A stretch of DNA of 64,000 nucleotides. It comes from an uncultured Christensenella sp. (GTDB lineage Bacteria > Bacillota > Clostridia > Christensenellales > Pumilibacteraceae). The notes below the pieces were generated by a model. The model saw nothing but the letters and a program-made list of their open reading frames with translations. It did no database searches and was not told the origin of the DNA. Positions 51,605 through 59,034 of this stretch are shown one piece after another. Both the position numbers and the translations under genes were made by a program. Each line of letters starts with the position of its first letter. Within the stretch, counting starts at the first letter, position 1. The DNA lies in contig CAJTLV010000002.1 in the NCBI GenBank assembly GCA_910577435.1, positions 1 to 64,000 of the forward strand, written 5' to 3'.

Positions 51605-52159
51605 CTAAAATGTCGGTGGGCAGGACACCCACAGTATTTTGCTTATTCCGTCCGATACGTTCTTTATGTAGTGCTTGCGATCGGACGAGAAATAAAACGT
51701 ATCTCCGGCATTCGCCCGCTCTTCTCTGTCGCCCACTACGACGCATACCGCACCGCTGAGTACGTAGCCGAACTCCTCGCCCTCGTGCGGAATGTCCGCG
51801 TCCGTGCTCTCGCCGCGCGCAAGCTCTACGATCACAGGCTCCATAGCGTTCTTCTGCGCCGTCGGCACTATCCAAGTGACAGTCTCGCCCTCATACTTCT
51901 TTTCGAAAAAGTCGTCGGACGTGAATACGAGCCGTTCGCTGTCGTCGTCCGCAAAGAATTCGGATAACTTGGAGCCGAGCAACGTCAGTATGTCGATAAG
52001 CGTCGCTATCGACGGCGACGTAAGATCGTTTTCGAGCTGACTTATAAACCCCTTGCTAAGCTCCGCACGGTCGGCAAGTTCCTCTTGCGTAAGTCCGTTT
52101 TTGAGCCGCAGATCGCGCAGCTTGGCGCCGATAGTATGACCCGTCTTGCCGTCGTTCAC
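51605..52159 (-). CDS. XRE-cupin transcriptional regulator of the pot operon (PuuR-like)
   Basis: 184 residues. Residues 11-65 form a Cro/C1 helix-turn-helix (LRDLRLKNGLTQEELADRAE, LSKGFISQLENDLTSPS). Residues 110-180 are a cupin (PHEGEEFGYVLSGAVCVVVG). Same fold as PuuR, the putrescine-sensing repressor. GTG start with GGAGG. 18 bases before potA, so it heads the operon and probably senses polyamines (inference). Confidence 0.92.
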   Translation of the reverse strand: MNDGKTGHTIGAKLRDLRLKNGLTQEELADRAELSKGFISQLENDLTSPSIATLIDILTLLGSKLSEFFADDDSERLVFTSDDFFEKKYEGETVTWIVPTAQKNAMEPVIVELARGESTDADIPHEGEEFGYVLSGAVCVVVGDREERANAGDTFYFSSDRKHYIKNVSDGISKILWVSCPPTF

Positions 52160-52169
52160 GATTCCTCCG

Positions 52170-52247
52170 AAAGTTTAATTAAAGTTGATTTTTTGTTTAG
52201 TTTTATTAAACCCGAATGATTATATATTATACGGACGTATATGTCAA
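52170..52247 (-). promoter_or_regulatory. Promoter and AT-rich operator region of the regulator-pot operon
   Basis: Reverse strand TTGACA (52242-52247), 17 bases, TATAAT (52219-52224). Between transcription start and GGAGG lie TTTAATTAAA (palindrome) and GTTTA-seven bases-TAAAC, candidate sites for the XRE-cupin protein. Confidence 0.7.
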
Positions 52248-52291
52248 ACAAAATGAGGGTATATTTGACAAAAAATGCGATAAATGCAAAA

Positions 52292-52321
52292 AAAGTGCGA
52301 CCGATTTACCGATCGCACTTT
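52292..52321 (-). terminator. Terminator of the flavodoxin-like gene
   Basis: AAAGTGCGA and TCGCACTTT arms; seven T follow on the reverse strand. Confidence 0.9.
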
Positions 52322-52408
52322 CGATGTGACATATTAATTTACACCGTTGAGAATTAGTTAGAGCAAAAAGCCGATTTTATATATGAACTCGCTTACCGAA
52401 AATTCGGA

Positions 52409-53194
52409 TCAATTCTCTTCCGCGACGGCTCCGCTTTCTTCGGCGGGTTGTTCGCCGGCCCCTTCGTTCGCCGCAGGTTCGGTCTTCGCAGGTTCGGTCG
52501 AAGTTTCGGGTTCCAAATCGGATTGTTTGGTGCGGGCGCGCAACTTCTTTTTGATGTCGCGCTTGCGCTCGGCGGGTTCTTTCGCCGCCTGTTCCAGTTC
52601 GGCAAAGAACGCGTCCTGTTCGGCGGGATCGGTGATCTCGGCGGGACTGTACAGCGCCTCGTCGACAGGCTTGCCGTCCAAGTAATCGATAAGCGGCTGA
52701 ATATTTTCTATCTTCACTTCGTCGACGGGCGTATTGACCGCGTTCATAAGAAATGTGTCGTCGTCGGTCAAAATGTTAGCCGTCTTTATCTGACGGATCT
52801 TCCACGCGATCGAAAACTTCTCGGTACGCGAAAGCTCTTCCAACTCGAACCCGCCCTGAACGTAGAACACGGGAATGAACTTTTCATACGCGACGCTTAT
52901 CGAAGAATCCTTGATACGGCGTGGCTTATCCGCGCGGTACGGTGTCATACCCACGCCGCAGATGATAAGTCTGCGAAAAATCGCGTCGAAATAATCGGAA
53001 AACTTTTTAAGTCCGGAAACGACGTTGTCGCGCACCGACCCGATATAAAGTATCTTGTCGTAGCCGACGAACATATCCAAACGCACCTTGTCTGCGGGAA
53101 CGGCGTCGCAACCGAGCGCATTGCCGATTATGTCGACATACCGTTTTACATAGCCGTGATAAGAATTGAAAACGATCAAAAGTTTACCTTTCAT
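52409..53194 (-). CDS. Flavodoxin-like protein with disordered acidic tail
   Basis: 261 residues. N-terminal 170 residues: GKLLIVFNSYHGYVKRYVDI resembles the phosphate-binding loop of flavodoxin-like domains; YDKILYIGSVRDNVVSGLKKF and IICGVGMTPYRAD follow. No recognised family. The C-terminal 90 residues are Glu/Pro/Ala-rich and disordered. AGAGG before the start; own promoter 53223-53251. FMN binding is an inference. Confidence 0.65.
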   Translation of the reverse strand: MKGKLLIVFNSYHGYVKRYVDIIGNALGCDAVPADKVRLDMFVGYDKILYIGSVRDNVVSGLKKFSDYFDAIFRRLIICGVGMTPYRADKPRRIKDSSISVAYEKFIPVFYVQGGFELEELSRTEKFSIAWKIRQIKTANILTDDDTFLMNAVNTPVDEVKIENIQPLIDYLDGKPVDEALYSPAEITDPAEQDAFFAELEQAAKEPAERKRDIKKKLRARTKQSDLEPETSTEPAKTEPAANEGAGEQPAEESGAVAEEN

Positions 53195-53222
53195 TTCAGC
53201 CTCTTAAACCTTTAATGTTTTA

Positions 53223-53251
53223 ATTATACACTATCGGGCGTGATTTTTCAA
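53223..53251 (-). promoter_or_regulatory. Promoter of the flavodoxin-like gene
   Basis: Reverse strand TTGAAA (53246-53251), 17 bases, TATAAT (53223-53228). Confidence 0.75.
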
Positions 53252-53313
53252 CTGTTTTGACGCAAACAAAAAACGCCACGTCCCCCTTTCTCTTATATCG
53301 CTGATCTATCGAA

Positions 53314-53340
53314 AAATGAGGAGACAGACGCTCCTCATTT
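53314..53340 (-). terminator. Terminator after the broken lipoprotein gene
   Basis: AAATGAGGAG and CTCCTCATTT arms around ACAGACG, with five T following on the reverse strand. Confidence 0.88.
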
Positions 53341-53357
53341 GCTATGTCGTATACTGT

Positions 53358-53912
53358 TTATGATAAACTTATCGTAACTTGCACACTGCCGTTTCCTGCG
53401 CCGAGCAAGGATTTAAGTTCCGATACGGAATAGCCGTTGATTTTGCCCAATCTCGTATAAGACCACGAATTGATACCGTAGAAAAGAACTATTTGATTCC
53501 CCGAATAAAGAATGACGTCGCCCGCTTGTGCGGTGATTTCGGTATTGTTCGTCGGCAAACTGAAACCCAAACTTCCGACTTTTTCAAATCCGCCGTAGTC
53601 GTTTGCCGTGTATATTACATCGCCTTGCTTTAACCTTTCGACAAGCGCAGCTACCGACGGATTTTCGGCAAGCGTTATTCCCAATTTGTTTCCGTTAACG
53701 GTTATATACATTTCGGTAATTTGCTCTTGATCGGGAATATCTGTTTCGGGAGTCGTCGTGTCTCCGCTTTAAGGCGGCTGTTAGGGCATTACGTCCGCTG
53801 AATCGCCGTTTTCTCTTCCCGTCGGCGGGAGTTGCGCAGAACTGTCGGTACACCCGACAAAAGCAAAACACGCGATCATTACAATAAAAATTATCGCAAA
53901 AAGTTTCTTCAT
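53358..53912 (-). pseudogene. Lipoprotein with cyclophilin-like domain, interrupted by two in-frame TAA codons
   Basis: Reading from the ATG at 53912: a signal peptide MKKLFAIIFIVMIACFAFVG with lipobox Cys21, a short linker, then TAA at 53781-53783 and TAA at 53769-53771 (codons 44 and 48), after which the same frame continues without break to 53358. The second part (MYITVNGNKLGITLAENPSV...) matches the small cyclophilin-like domain often found in lipoproteins of Clostridia. Both stops would be Gln (CAA) after one C-to-T change. The intact downstream frame and terminator suggest recent inactivation. Nine bases separate it from the alcohol dehydrogenase stop upstream. Confidence 0.8.
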
Positions 53913-53920
53913 ATTCCCGT

Positions 53921-55114
53921 TTATTCGCTCCGGAATGTCGATTGGAAACTTGCCTGTAAAACCGCACGAATGTCTTTTTCGTCCATAACTTTATACCCGC
54001 CGTTCATAATGAGCGTACTCTTTACCATTCCGTCGAGCATTTCTCTCTTCGCGCCGAGTTCGGTGATGTTCATAACAAGTCCTATCTTTTTCATCCACGC
54101 TTCCATAATATCCAAACCCTCGTTCGCGATCTGCGCTTGCGACTTATCTTCGGGATCTATGCCCCAGACATTGACGGCGTAACGGGCAAGCTTAAACTCT
54201 GCCGCGCCGAACGGCAGGATATAGCGATAATACGGCATAGATACCGCCGCAAGCGTCATTCCGTACGTCGCATCGGTATATGCGGCTATTGCCTGACCGA
54301 GCATATGCACCATCCAATCTGTCGTTTTGCCCTTTGCAACGAACGTGTTAAGCGCCCACGTCGCAGTCCACATAATATTGGAGCGAGCCTCATAGTCGGT
54401 AGGATTTTCCACTGCCGTATTTGCACTGTGAATAAGCGAGCGCAAAAGTCCTTCCATAATGTAATCGGAAGTGTTGTCGTCCGTTCCCGAAAAATACTGT
54501 TCGAGAATGTGCGACATTATATCGTAAATGCCAGAAACCATCTGATACTTCGGAAGCGTGAACGTAAATTCGGGATTCATAATCGAAAACTTCGGGAACA
54601 CCTTTTCTCCGAAAACGTGTCCTATCTTCAATTTTTGTTCGTGATTCGTTATGACCGCGCCGCCGTTCATCTCACTGCCCGTTCCCACCATTGTGAGAAC
54701 GCAACCGACGGGAACAATATCACAGGTCGGCTCTTCGAAACGGATAAAATATTTTTCCCAAGCGTCGTCGCCGCAGTTTACCGAAACAGAAACGGCTTTT
54801 GCATAGTCGCACACCGAACCGCCGCCGACAGCCAAGATCAAATCCGCTTTCGCTGCTTTTGCGCGTTCTATGCCCTCGTTCAGTTTTTCAACGGTGGGAT
54901 TGGGCATAACGCCCCCGTCCTCGTAAATATTTTTACCGTTTGCTTTGAGAATAGCAACTACCTTGTCATAAATGCCGTTTTTCTTTATAGACCCGCCGCC
55001 GTAAACAAGCAGTACGTTCTTGCTGTATTCGGGCAGTTCTTCGTTCAAGCCGTCGAGCGCGTCCTTGCCGAAATATAGTTTTGTAGGATTGCAATAAGTA
55101 AAGTTTCCTAACAT
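53921..55114 (-). CDS. Iron-containing alcohol dehydrogenase family protein with a missing metal ligand
   Basis: 397 residues. NADP site VYGGGSIKKNG (about 39-49), VGGGSVCDYAKAV, GTGSEMNGGAVIT, and the first metal ligands in IYDIMSHILEQYF (Asp and His) fit group III iron alcohol dehydrogenases. WMVHMLGQAIAAY gives the third ligand His. The fourth position, normally His in a HG pair, is Tyr (DATYGMTL, residue 284, codon at 54263-54265). The enzyme may be inactive or metal-free. AAGGAG eight bases before 55114 sets the start. Confidence 0.88.
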   Translation of the reverse strand: MLGNFTYCNPTKLYFGKDALDGLNEELPEYSKNVLLVYGGGSIKKNGIYDKVVAILKANGKNIYEDGGVMPNPTVEKLNEGIERAKAAKADLILAVGGGSVCDYAKAVSVSVNCGDDAWEKYFIRFEEPTCDIVPVGCVLTMVGTGSEMNGGAVITNHEQKLKIGHVFGEKVFPKFSIMNPEFTFTLPKYQMVSGIYDIMSHILEQYFSGTDDNTSDYIMEGLLRSLIHSANTAVENPTDYEARSNIMWTATWALNTFVAKGKTTDWMVHMLGQAIAAYTDATYGMTLAAVSMPYYRYILPFGAAEFKLARYAVNVWGIDPEDKSQAQIANEGLDIMEAWMKKIGLVMNITELGAKREMLDGMVKSTLIMNGGYKVMDEKDIRAVLQASFQSTFRSE

Positions 55115-55140
55115 AATCACATCTCCTTGAATTTAATTGT

Positions 55141-55764
55141 CTATCTTATAAAATTAGTCCGAGCGGTTTTTTCGGCTTGCGGCGCAGTAATTCCAGACCG
55201 CTTACCCGCTTCTATGCATTTGAGTATCCACGCCATATTCCGCGCGATATTCCTCATCGTCTGCATACCTTCCGCATCCCGCACAATCTCTTCGGGCGTA
55301 TTGCCGTGTACCATATTCCAATAGGTAGAAGATATGATCGGCATTTGCGATATGCCCAAGTGCTTGGAGATCGCGTCGAGCGCCGACGTCGTACCTGCGC
55401 GTCTCGCCGACGCGATAACGGCGGCGGGTTTATGCTCGAAGTTTATTCCGCCCGCATAAAACAGCCTGTCCATAACCGACAATACCCTGCCCGACGGGTG
55501 CGCGTAATATACGGGCGTTCCGAACACAAACCCGTCCGCATACTTAGCTTTTTCGATCAGTTCGTTTACGCAATCGTTTGAAAACACGCATTTGCCTTTC
55601 CCTGCGCAACCGCCGCAACCTATGCAATCCTGTACGGGTTTATTTCCCAACTGCACTATCTCCGTTTCGATATTTTCGGCGTTGAGCGTTTCGGCAATCT
55701 CCGAAAGAGCGGTAAATGTGCAACCGTTCGCTCTCGGACTTCCGTTGATCAGCAATACTTTCAT
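55141..55764 (-). CDS. NAD(P)H-dependent FMN reductase / flavodoxin-family protein
   Basis: 207 residues. MKVLLINGSPRANGCTFTAL is the FMN phosphate loop; CIGCGGCAGKGKCVFSNDC is a Cys-rich segment as in iron-sulfur flavoprotein-like members; GTPVYYAHPSGRV binds the flavin ring. It probably transfers electrons from NAD(P)H. Its start overlaps the stop of the sugar acetyltransferase gene by four bases. Confidence 0.9.
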   Translation of the reverse strand: MKVLLINGSPRANGCTFTALSEIAETLNAENIETEIVQLGNKPVQDCIGCGGCAGKGKCVFSNDCVNELIEKAKYADGFVFGTPVYYAHPSGRVLSVMDRLFYAGGINFEHKPAAVIASARRAGTTSALDAISKHLGISQMPIISSTYWNMVHGNTPEEIVRDAEGMQTMRNIARNMAWILKCIEAGKRSGITAPQAEKTARTNFIR

Positions 55765-56339
55765 TTTTCGTTCTCCTTAACTGTTTTTATTATTTTGGCG
55801 GGAACGCCCGCGACGACTGCATTGTCGGGGACGTCTTTCGTGACGACCGCGCCCGCCGCAACTACCGCATTATCGCCTATTGTGACGCCCGAAAGAATCG
55901 TAGCGTGCGCGCCTATCCAAACACGCTTACCTATCTTTACCGACGCCGGCGACATATTTGCGCGCTTATCGGGATCGAAGTCGTGATCGATCGTCGAGAT
56001 CACGACCTGCTGTCCTATAAGCGCATTATCCTCTATTTCTATTCCGCCTTGATCCTGAAAGCAACACCCCGAATTGATAAATACGTTTTTGCCGACTCTG
56101 ATATTCATTCCGTAGTCCGCATTAAACGGCGGAAACAATCCGAACCCTTCGTCGACGGTCTGCCCGATCAACTCCGAAAACAGTTTACGCAATTCTTCGG
56201 GCGTGCGGTAGGCGTCATTCATTCGCACGGTTATTTCTCTCGCGCGGTTTGCCATTTCGTGCATATGCAAGTGCATATCCGATCCGGCTGCGATGTATGT
56301 AGATTTTTTCATTTCCTCTTTGAATCGTTCCGTATCCAT
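55761..56339 (-). CDS. Sugar O-acetyltransferase (maltose/galactoside acetyltransferase type)
   Basis: 192 residues. Left-handed beta helix with hexapeptide repeats from residue about 75: FINSGCCFQDQGGIEIEDNA, TIDHDFDPDKR with the catalytic His, GKRVWIGAHATILSGVTIGD, and the closing VVAAGAVVTKDVPDNAVVAG. Acetyl-CoA-dependent transfer to a sugar. Start at 56339 has GGAGG six bases upstream; promoter at 56367-56395. Head of a three-gene operon with the FMN reductase and alcohol dehydrogenase. Divergent from lysR. Confidence 0.93.
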   Translation of the reverse strand: MDTERFKEEMKKSTYIAAGSDMHLHMHEMANRAREITVRMNDAYRTPEELRKLFSELIGQTVDEGFGLFPPFNADYGMNIRVGKNVFINSGCCFQDQGGIEIEDNALIGQQVVISTIDHDFDPDKRANMSPASVKIGKRVWIGAHATILSGVTIGDNAVVAAGAVVTKDVPDNAVVAGVPAKIIKTVKENEK

Positions 56340-56366
56340 AAATCGCCTCCGCATTACCGTACAAAT

Positions 56367-56395
56367 ATTTTACGTTATATCGGACAATATGTCAA
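56367..56395 (-). promoter_or_regulatory. Promoter of the acetyltransferase-reductase-dehydrogenase operon
   Basis: Reverse strand TTGACA (56390-56395), 17 bases, TAAAAT (56367-56372). It lies back to back with the LysR gene promoter. Confidence 0.8.
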
Positions 56396-56423
56396 ATGCT
56401 TATATTTTATGCCATACCCATAA

Positions 56424-56452
56424 TTGACACGCATATATATTTATGGTATTAT
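56424..56452 (+). promoter_or_regulatory. Promoter of the LysR-type gene
   Basis: TTGACA (56424-56429), 17 bases, TATTAT (56447-56452), 22 bases before the ATG at 56475. Confidence 0.8.
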
Positions 56453-56474
56453 CTCTATTATAAGGCGGTGCGGT

Positions 56475-57350
56475 ATGGAATTACGGGAATTGAAGTATTT
56501 TTTGGCGGTTGCCAGAGAGAAAAGCATATCCAAAGCGGCGAAAGCGCTGTATGTCACTCAACCGAATTTATCGCGGCAAATGCAAAACCTCGAAAAAGAG
56601 ACGGGGCAACAGCTCTTTATTCGCGGCACGCGAAACATAACGCTGACCGAAGCGGGCAATCTTCTTTATAAGCGCGCCGAAGAGATCATCGATCTGTATA
56701 ACAAAACCGAGAGCGAACTCAAGGCTCCGATAACCGACGTCGGCGGAGATATTTATATCGGCGGCGGCGAAAGTTACGTTATGGGGCTTATAGCAAAAAC
56801 GGCATACAAAGTACGCAAACAGTACCCGCAAGTGCGGTTTCACCTGTTCAGCGGCGATATGGTTGCCGTATCCGAAAAGCTGGACAAAGGACTTATAGAC
56901 TTCGGAATTTTTATCGAACCCGCCGATCTTTCCAAATACGATCATATGCGCTTGCCGCTTACGGATACTTGGGGCGTTCTTATGCGCAAGGACAGCCCGC
57001 TTGCCGTCAAGGAACGCATCGCGCCCGAAGATTTATGGGATAAGCCGCTCATACGCTCCAAACACTCTTTGGAAAAAAGCATTATATCCGATTGGTTTCG
57101 CAAAAACGCGAAAGAACTCGACATTGCGGCGACGTACAACCTGATATACAATGCGTCCATTCTCGTGGAGGAGGGCGTCGGGTACGCCGTTTGCTTGGAC
57201 AAACTCATAAACACGAGCGGCAACGGCAATCTCTGCTTCCGACCGTTATATCCCGAATTGGAATCGCATCTCGATATAGCTTGGAAAAAATATCAAGTTT
57301 TTCCGAAGTGCGCCGAAATTTTCTTAAAACGCTTACAAGACGATCTATAA
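56475..57350 (+). CDS. LysR-family transcriptional regulator
   Basis: 291 residues. Begins MELRELKYFLAVAREKSISK and ALYVTQPNLSRQMQNLEKE, the LysR winged helix; the remainder is the type 2 periplasmic-fold inducer domain. AAGGCGG upstream of the start. Divergent from the acetyltransferase operon with a 135-base gap holding both promoters, the usual arrangement for control of the neighbour operon. The track start at 56424 lies in the promoter and is wrong. Confidence 0.93.
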   Translation: MELRELKYFLAVAREKSISKAAKALYVTQPNLSRQMQNLEKETGQQLFIRGTRNITLTEAGNLLYKRAEEIIDLYNKTESELKAPITDVGGDIYIGGGESYVMGLIAKTAYKVRKQYPQVRFHLFSGDMVAVSEKLDKGLIDFGIFIEPADLSKYDHMRLPLTDTWGVLMRKDSPLAVKERIAPEDLWDKPLIRSKHSLEKSIISDWFRKNAKELDIAATYNLIYNASILVEEGVGYAVCLDKLINTSGNGNLCFRPLYPELESHLDIAWKKYQVFPKCAEIFLKRLQDDL

Positions 57351-57357
57351 AAAAACA

Positions 57358-57390
57358 AAAACAGGACTCGGTTGTTTCGAGTCCTGTTTT
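57358..57390 (+). terminator. Terminator of the LysR-type gene
   Basis: AAACAGGACTCG and CGAGTCCTGTTTT around GTTGTTT. Confidence 0.92.
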
Positions 57391-57470
57391 ATTCGTTTTG
57401 ATTTTTTCGGAATATGCGTATCCGTTCGGCGCTTTATAAATTTATTACGCTGCGTTTCGCAATGCCGATC

Positions 57471-58010
57471 TTAATAATTTTTGGCTTCCATCTGGAAGAA
57501 AGAACGCGGGTGCGCGCAAACAGGGCAAGCGGCAGGCGCTTCGTCGGCGACGACCATATGACCGCAGTTGAGGCAAACCCAAACGACCTGAACGCCCTTT
57601 TTGAAAACCTCGTTCTTTTCGATGTTGACGGCGAGTTTCAGGTAGCGTTCCTCGTGCGTCTTTTCGATAGCGGCGACTTTGCGGAAAAGTTCGGCGATAT
57701 TGGCAAAGCCTTCCTTATCCGCTTCTTCGGCGAACGTCTTATACATATCCGTCCACTCGTAGTTTTCGCCCGCCGCCGCGTCTTTGAGGTTGGTGAGCGT
57801 GTCGGAAATACCGTTATGGAGAAGTTTGAACCACATTTTGGCGTGTTCTCTCTCATTGGCCGCCGTCTCTGCGAATATAGCGGCGATCTGCTCGTAGCCG
57901 TCCTTTTTTGCTTGTCCGGCATAGTAATCGTACTTGTTGCGCGCCATACTTTCACCGGAGAAAGCGGTCATAAGATTTTCTTTGGTTTTTGTCCCTTCGA
58001 GACTTTTCAT
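57471..58010 (-). CDS. rbr: Rubrerythrin
   Basis: 179 residues. Diiron four-helix bundle with AFSGESMARNKYDYYA, ETAANEREHAKMW and AAIEKTHEERYLKL, and a C-terminal rubredoxin domain CLNCGHMVVADEAPAACPVCAHP (two CXXC pairs). It reduces hydrogen peroxide in anaerobes. AAAGGAG before the start. The upstream leader holds a perfect palindrome, CGGTCATTGACCG. Confidence 0.97.
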   Translation of the reverse strand: MKSLEGTKTKENLMTAFSGESMARNKYDYYAGQAKKDGYEQIAAIFAETAANEREHAKMWFKLLHNGISDTLTNLKDAAAGENYEWTDMYKTFAEEADKEGFANIAELFRKVAAIEKTHEERYLKLAVNIEKNEVFKKGVQVVWVCLNCGHMVVADEAPAACPVCAHPRSFFQMEAKNY

Positions 58011-58028
58011 AATATACTCCTTTATTTT

Positions 58029-58041
58029 CGGTCATTGACCG
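58029..58041. promoter_or_regulatory. Palindrome CGGTCATTGACCG upstream of rubrerythrin
   Basis: Six-base perfect arms around one base, just upstream of the AAAGGAG of rbr and 34 bases after the glucokinase stop. Could be an operator or a small hairpin. Confidence 0.5.
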
Positions 58042-58074
58042 TTATTGACTTTTATGTTTGTTTGGATAAACGTT

Positions 58075-59022
58075 CTATTTAAGATCGGCGAATATAAGTC
58101 CCGCCGCGCCTATCATTCCCGCGTCGTTACCGAGCTGCGCCGTCAAAATATCGAAACGCGGCGTGCCGTAAAACCCGTAATTGCGGTCTTTGCAGTAGTT
58201 TTTGAGCTTATAAATGAGATAGTCGCCCTGAGCGCAAACCCCGCCGCCCAGAATGATCGCCTGCGGACGGAATATGTTGGCGAAGTTGAGCATTCCCTCG
58301 CCGAGATATTTAACGAAGTAATCGACCACTTCTATCGCGGCTTTGTCGCCCTGCTTACTGCATTCGAACGCCGTTCTGCCGTCCACGTCGTCGAGAGTTC
58401 TCGAAAACTTCCACATATCAGATTCGGGATGCGCGGTCATAGCATTTTTGGTCTCGCGTATGAGCGCGCTGGCACTGCAATACGCTTCCATACAGCCCCG
58501 TCTGCCGCACGTACACTGTTCGCCGTCGACGACAAGCACCATATGCCCGAGTTCGGCGCCCTTGCTCTCGTTACCCTCGTACAGCTTGTTATCGATGATT
58601 ATGCCGCCGCCGACGCCCGTTCCGAGCGTAATGAATATCGTATTCGAATACATACGTCCCACGCCGAACATCGTCTCGCCGAGCGCCGCTACATTGGCGT
58701 CGTTGCTCACCTTGATCGGTTTATTGATATGCCGCGCAAGCTGTTCCGCCAGCGGAACGTTCTCCCAATTCAGGTTATACGCGCGGTCGACTGTACCCGT
58801 CACGGAATTGATCGCACCGGGACAGCCTATGCCGATACCTACGAAGTCGCGGTCTTTTGTATCGACCAACGACCATATGAGATTGCCTATATCAGCAATG
58901 ATCTTGTGCTGACCGCCCGCGACGTCCGTTTTTACGCTGCCGCGTTTCAAGATGCTGCCGTCTCTGTCTATCACGCCGACTTTTATCGACGTGCCGCCTA
59001 TATCAACGCCTACACAGTACAT
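58075..59022 (-). CDS. ROK-family glucokinase
   Basis: 315 residues. VGVDIGGTSIKVGVID is the ATP phosphate loop; SNDANVAALGE, TLGTGVGGGIIID, ELGHMVLV (catalytic and zinc His), and CTCGRRGCMEAYCS, the ROK zinc site. It phosphorylates glucose or a related hexose. GGAG before the start. 12 bases after the acidic membrane protein gene, so in one operon with it. Confidence 0.93.
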   Translation of the reverse strand: MYCVGVDIGGTSIKVGVIDRDGSILKRGSVKTDVAGGQHKIIADIGNLIWSLVDTKDRDFVGIGIGCPGAINSVTGTVDRAYNLNWENVPLAEQLARHINKPIKVSNDANVAALGETMFGVGRMYSNTIFITLGTGVGGGIIIDNKLYEGNESKGAELGHMVLVVDGEQCTCGRRGCMEAYCSASALIRETKNAMTAHPESDMWKFSRTLDDVDGRTAFECSKQGDKAAIEVVDYFVKYLGEGMLNFANIFRPQAIILGGGVCAQGDYLIYKLKNYCKDRNYGFYGTPRFDILTAQLGNDAGMIGAAGLIFADLK

Positions 59023-59034
59023 TTATTATCTCCG

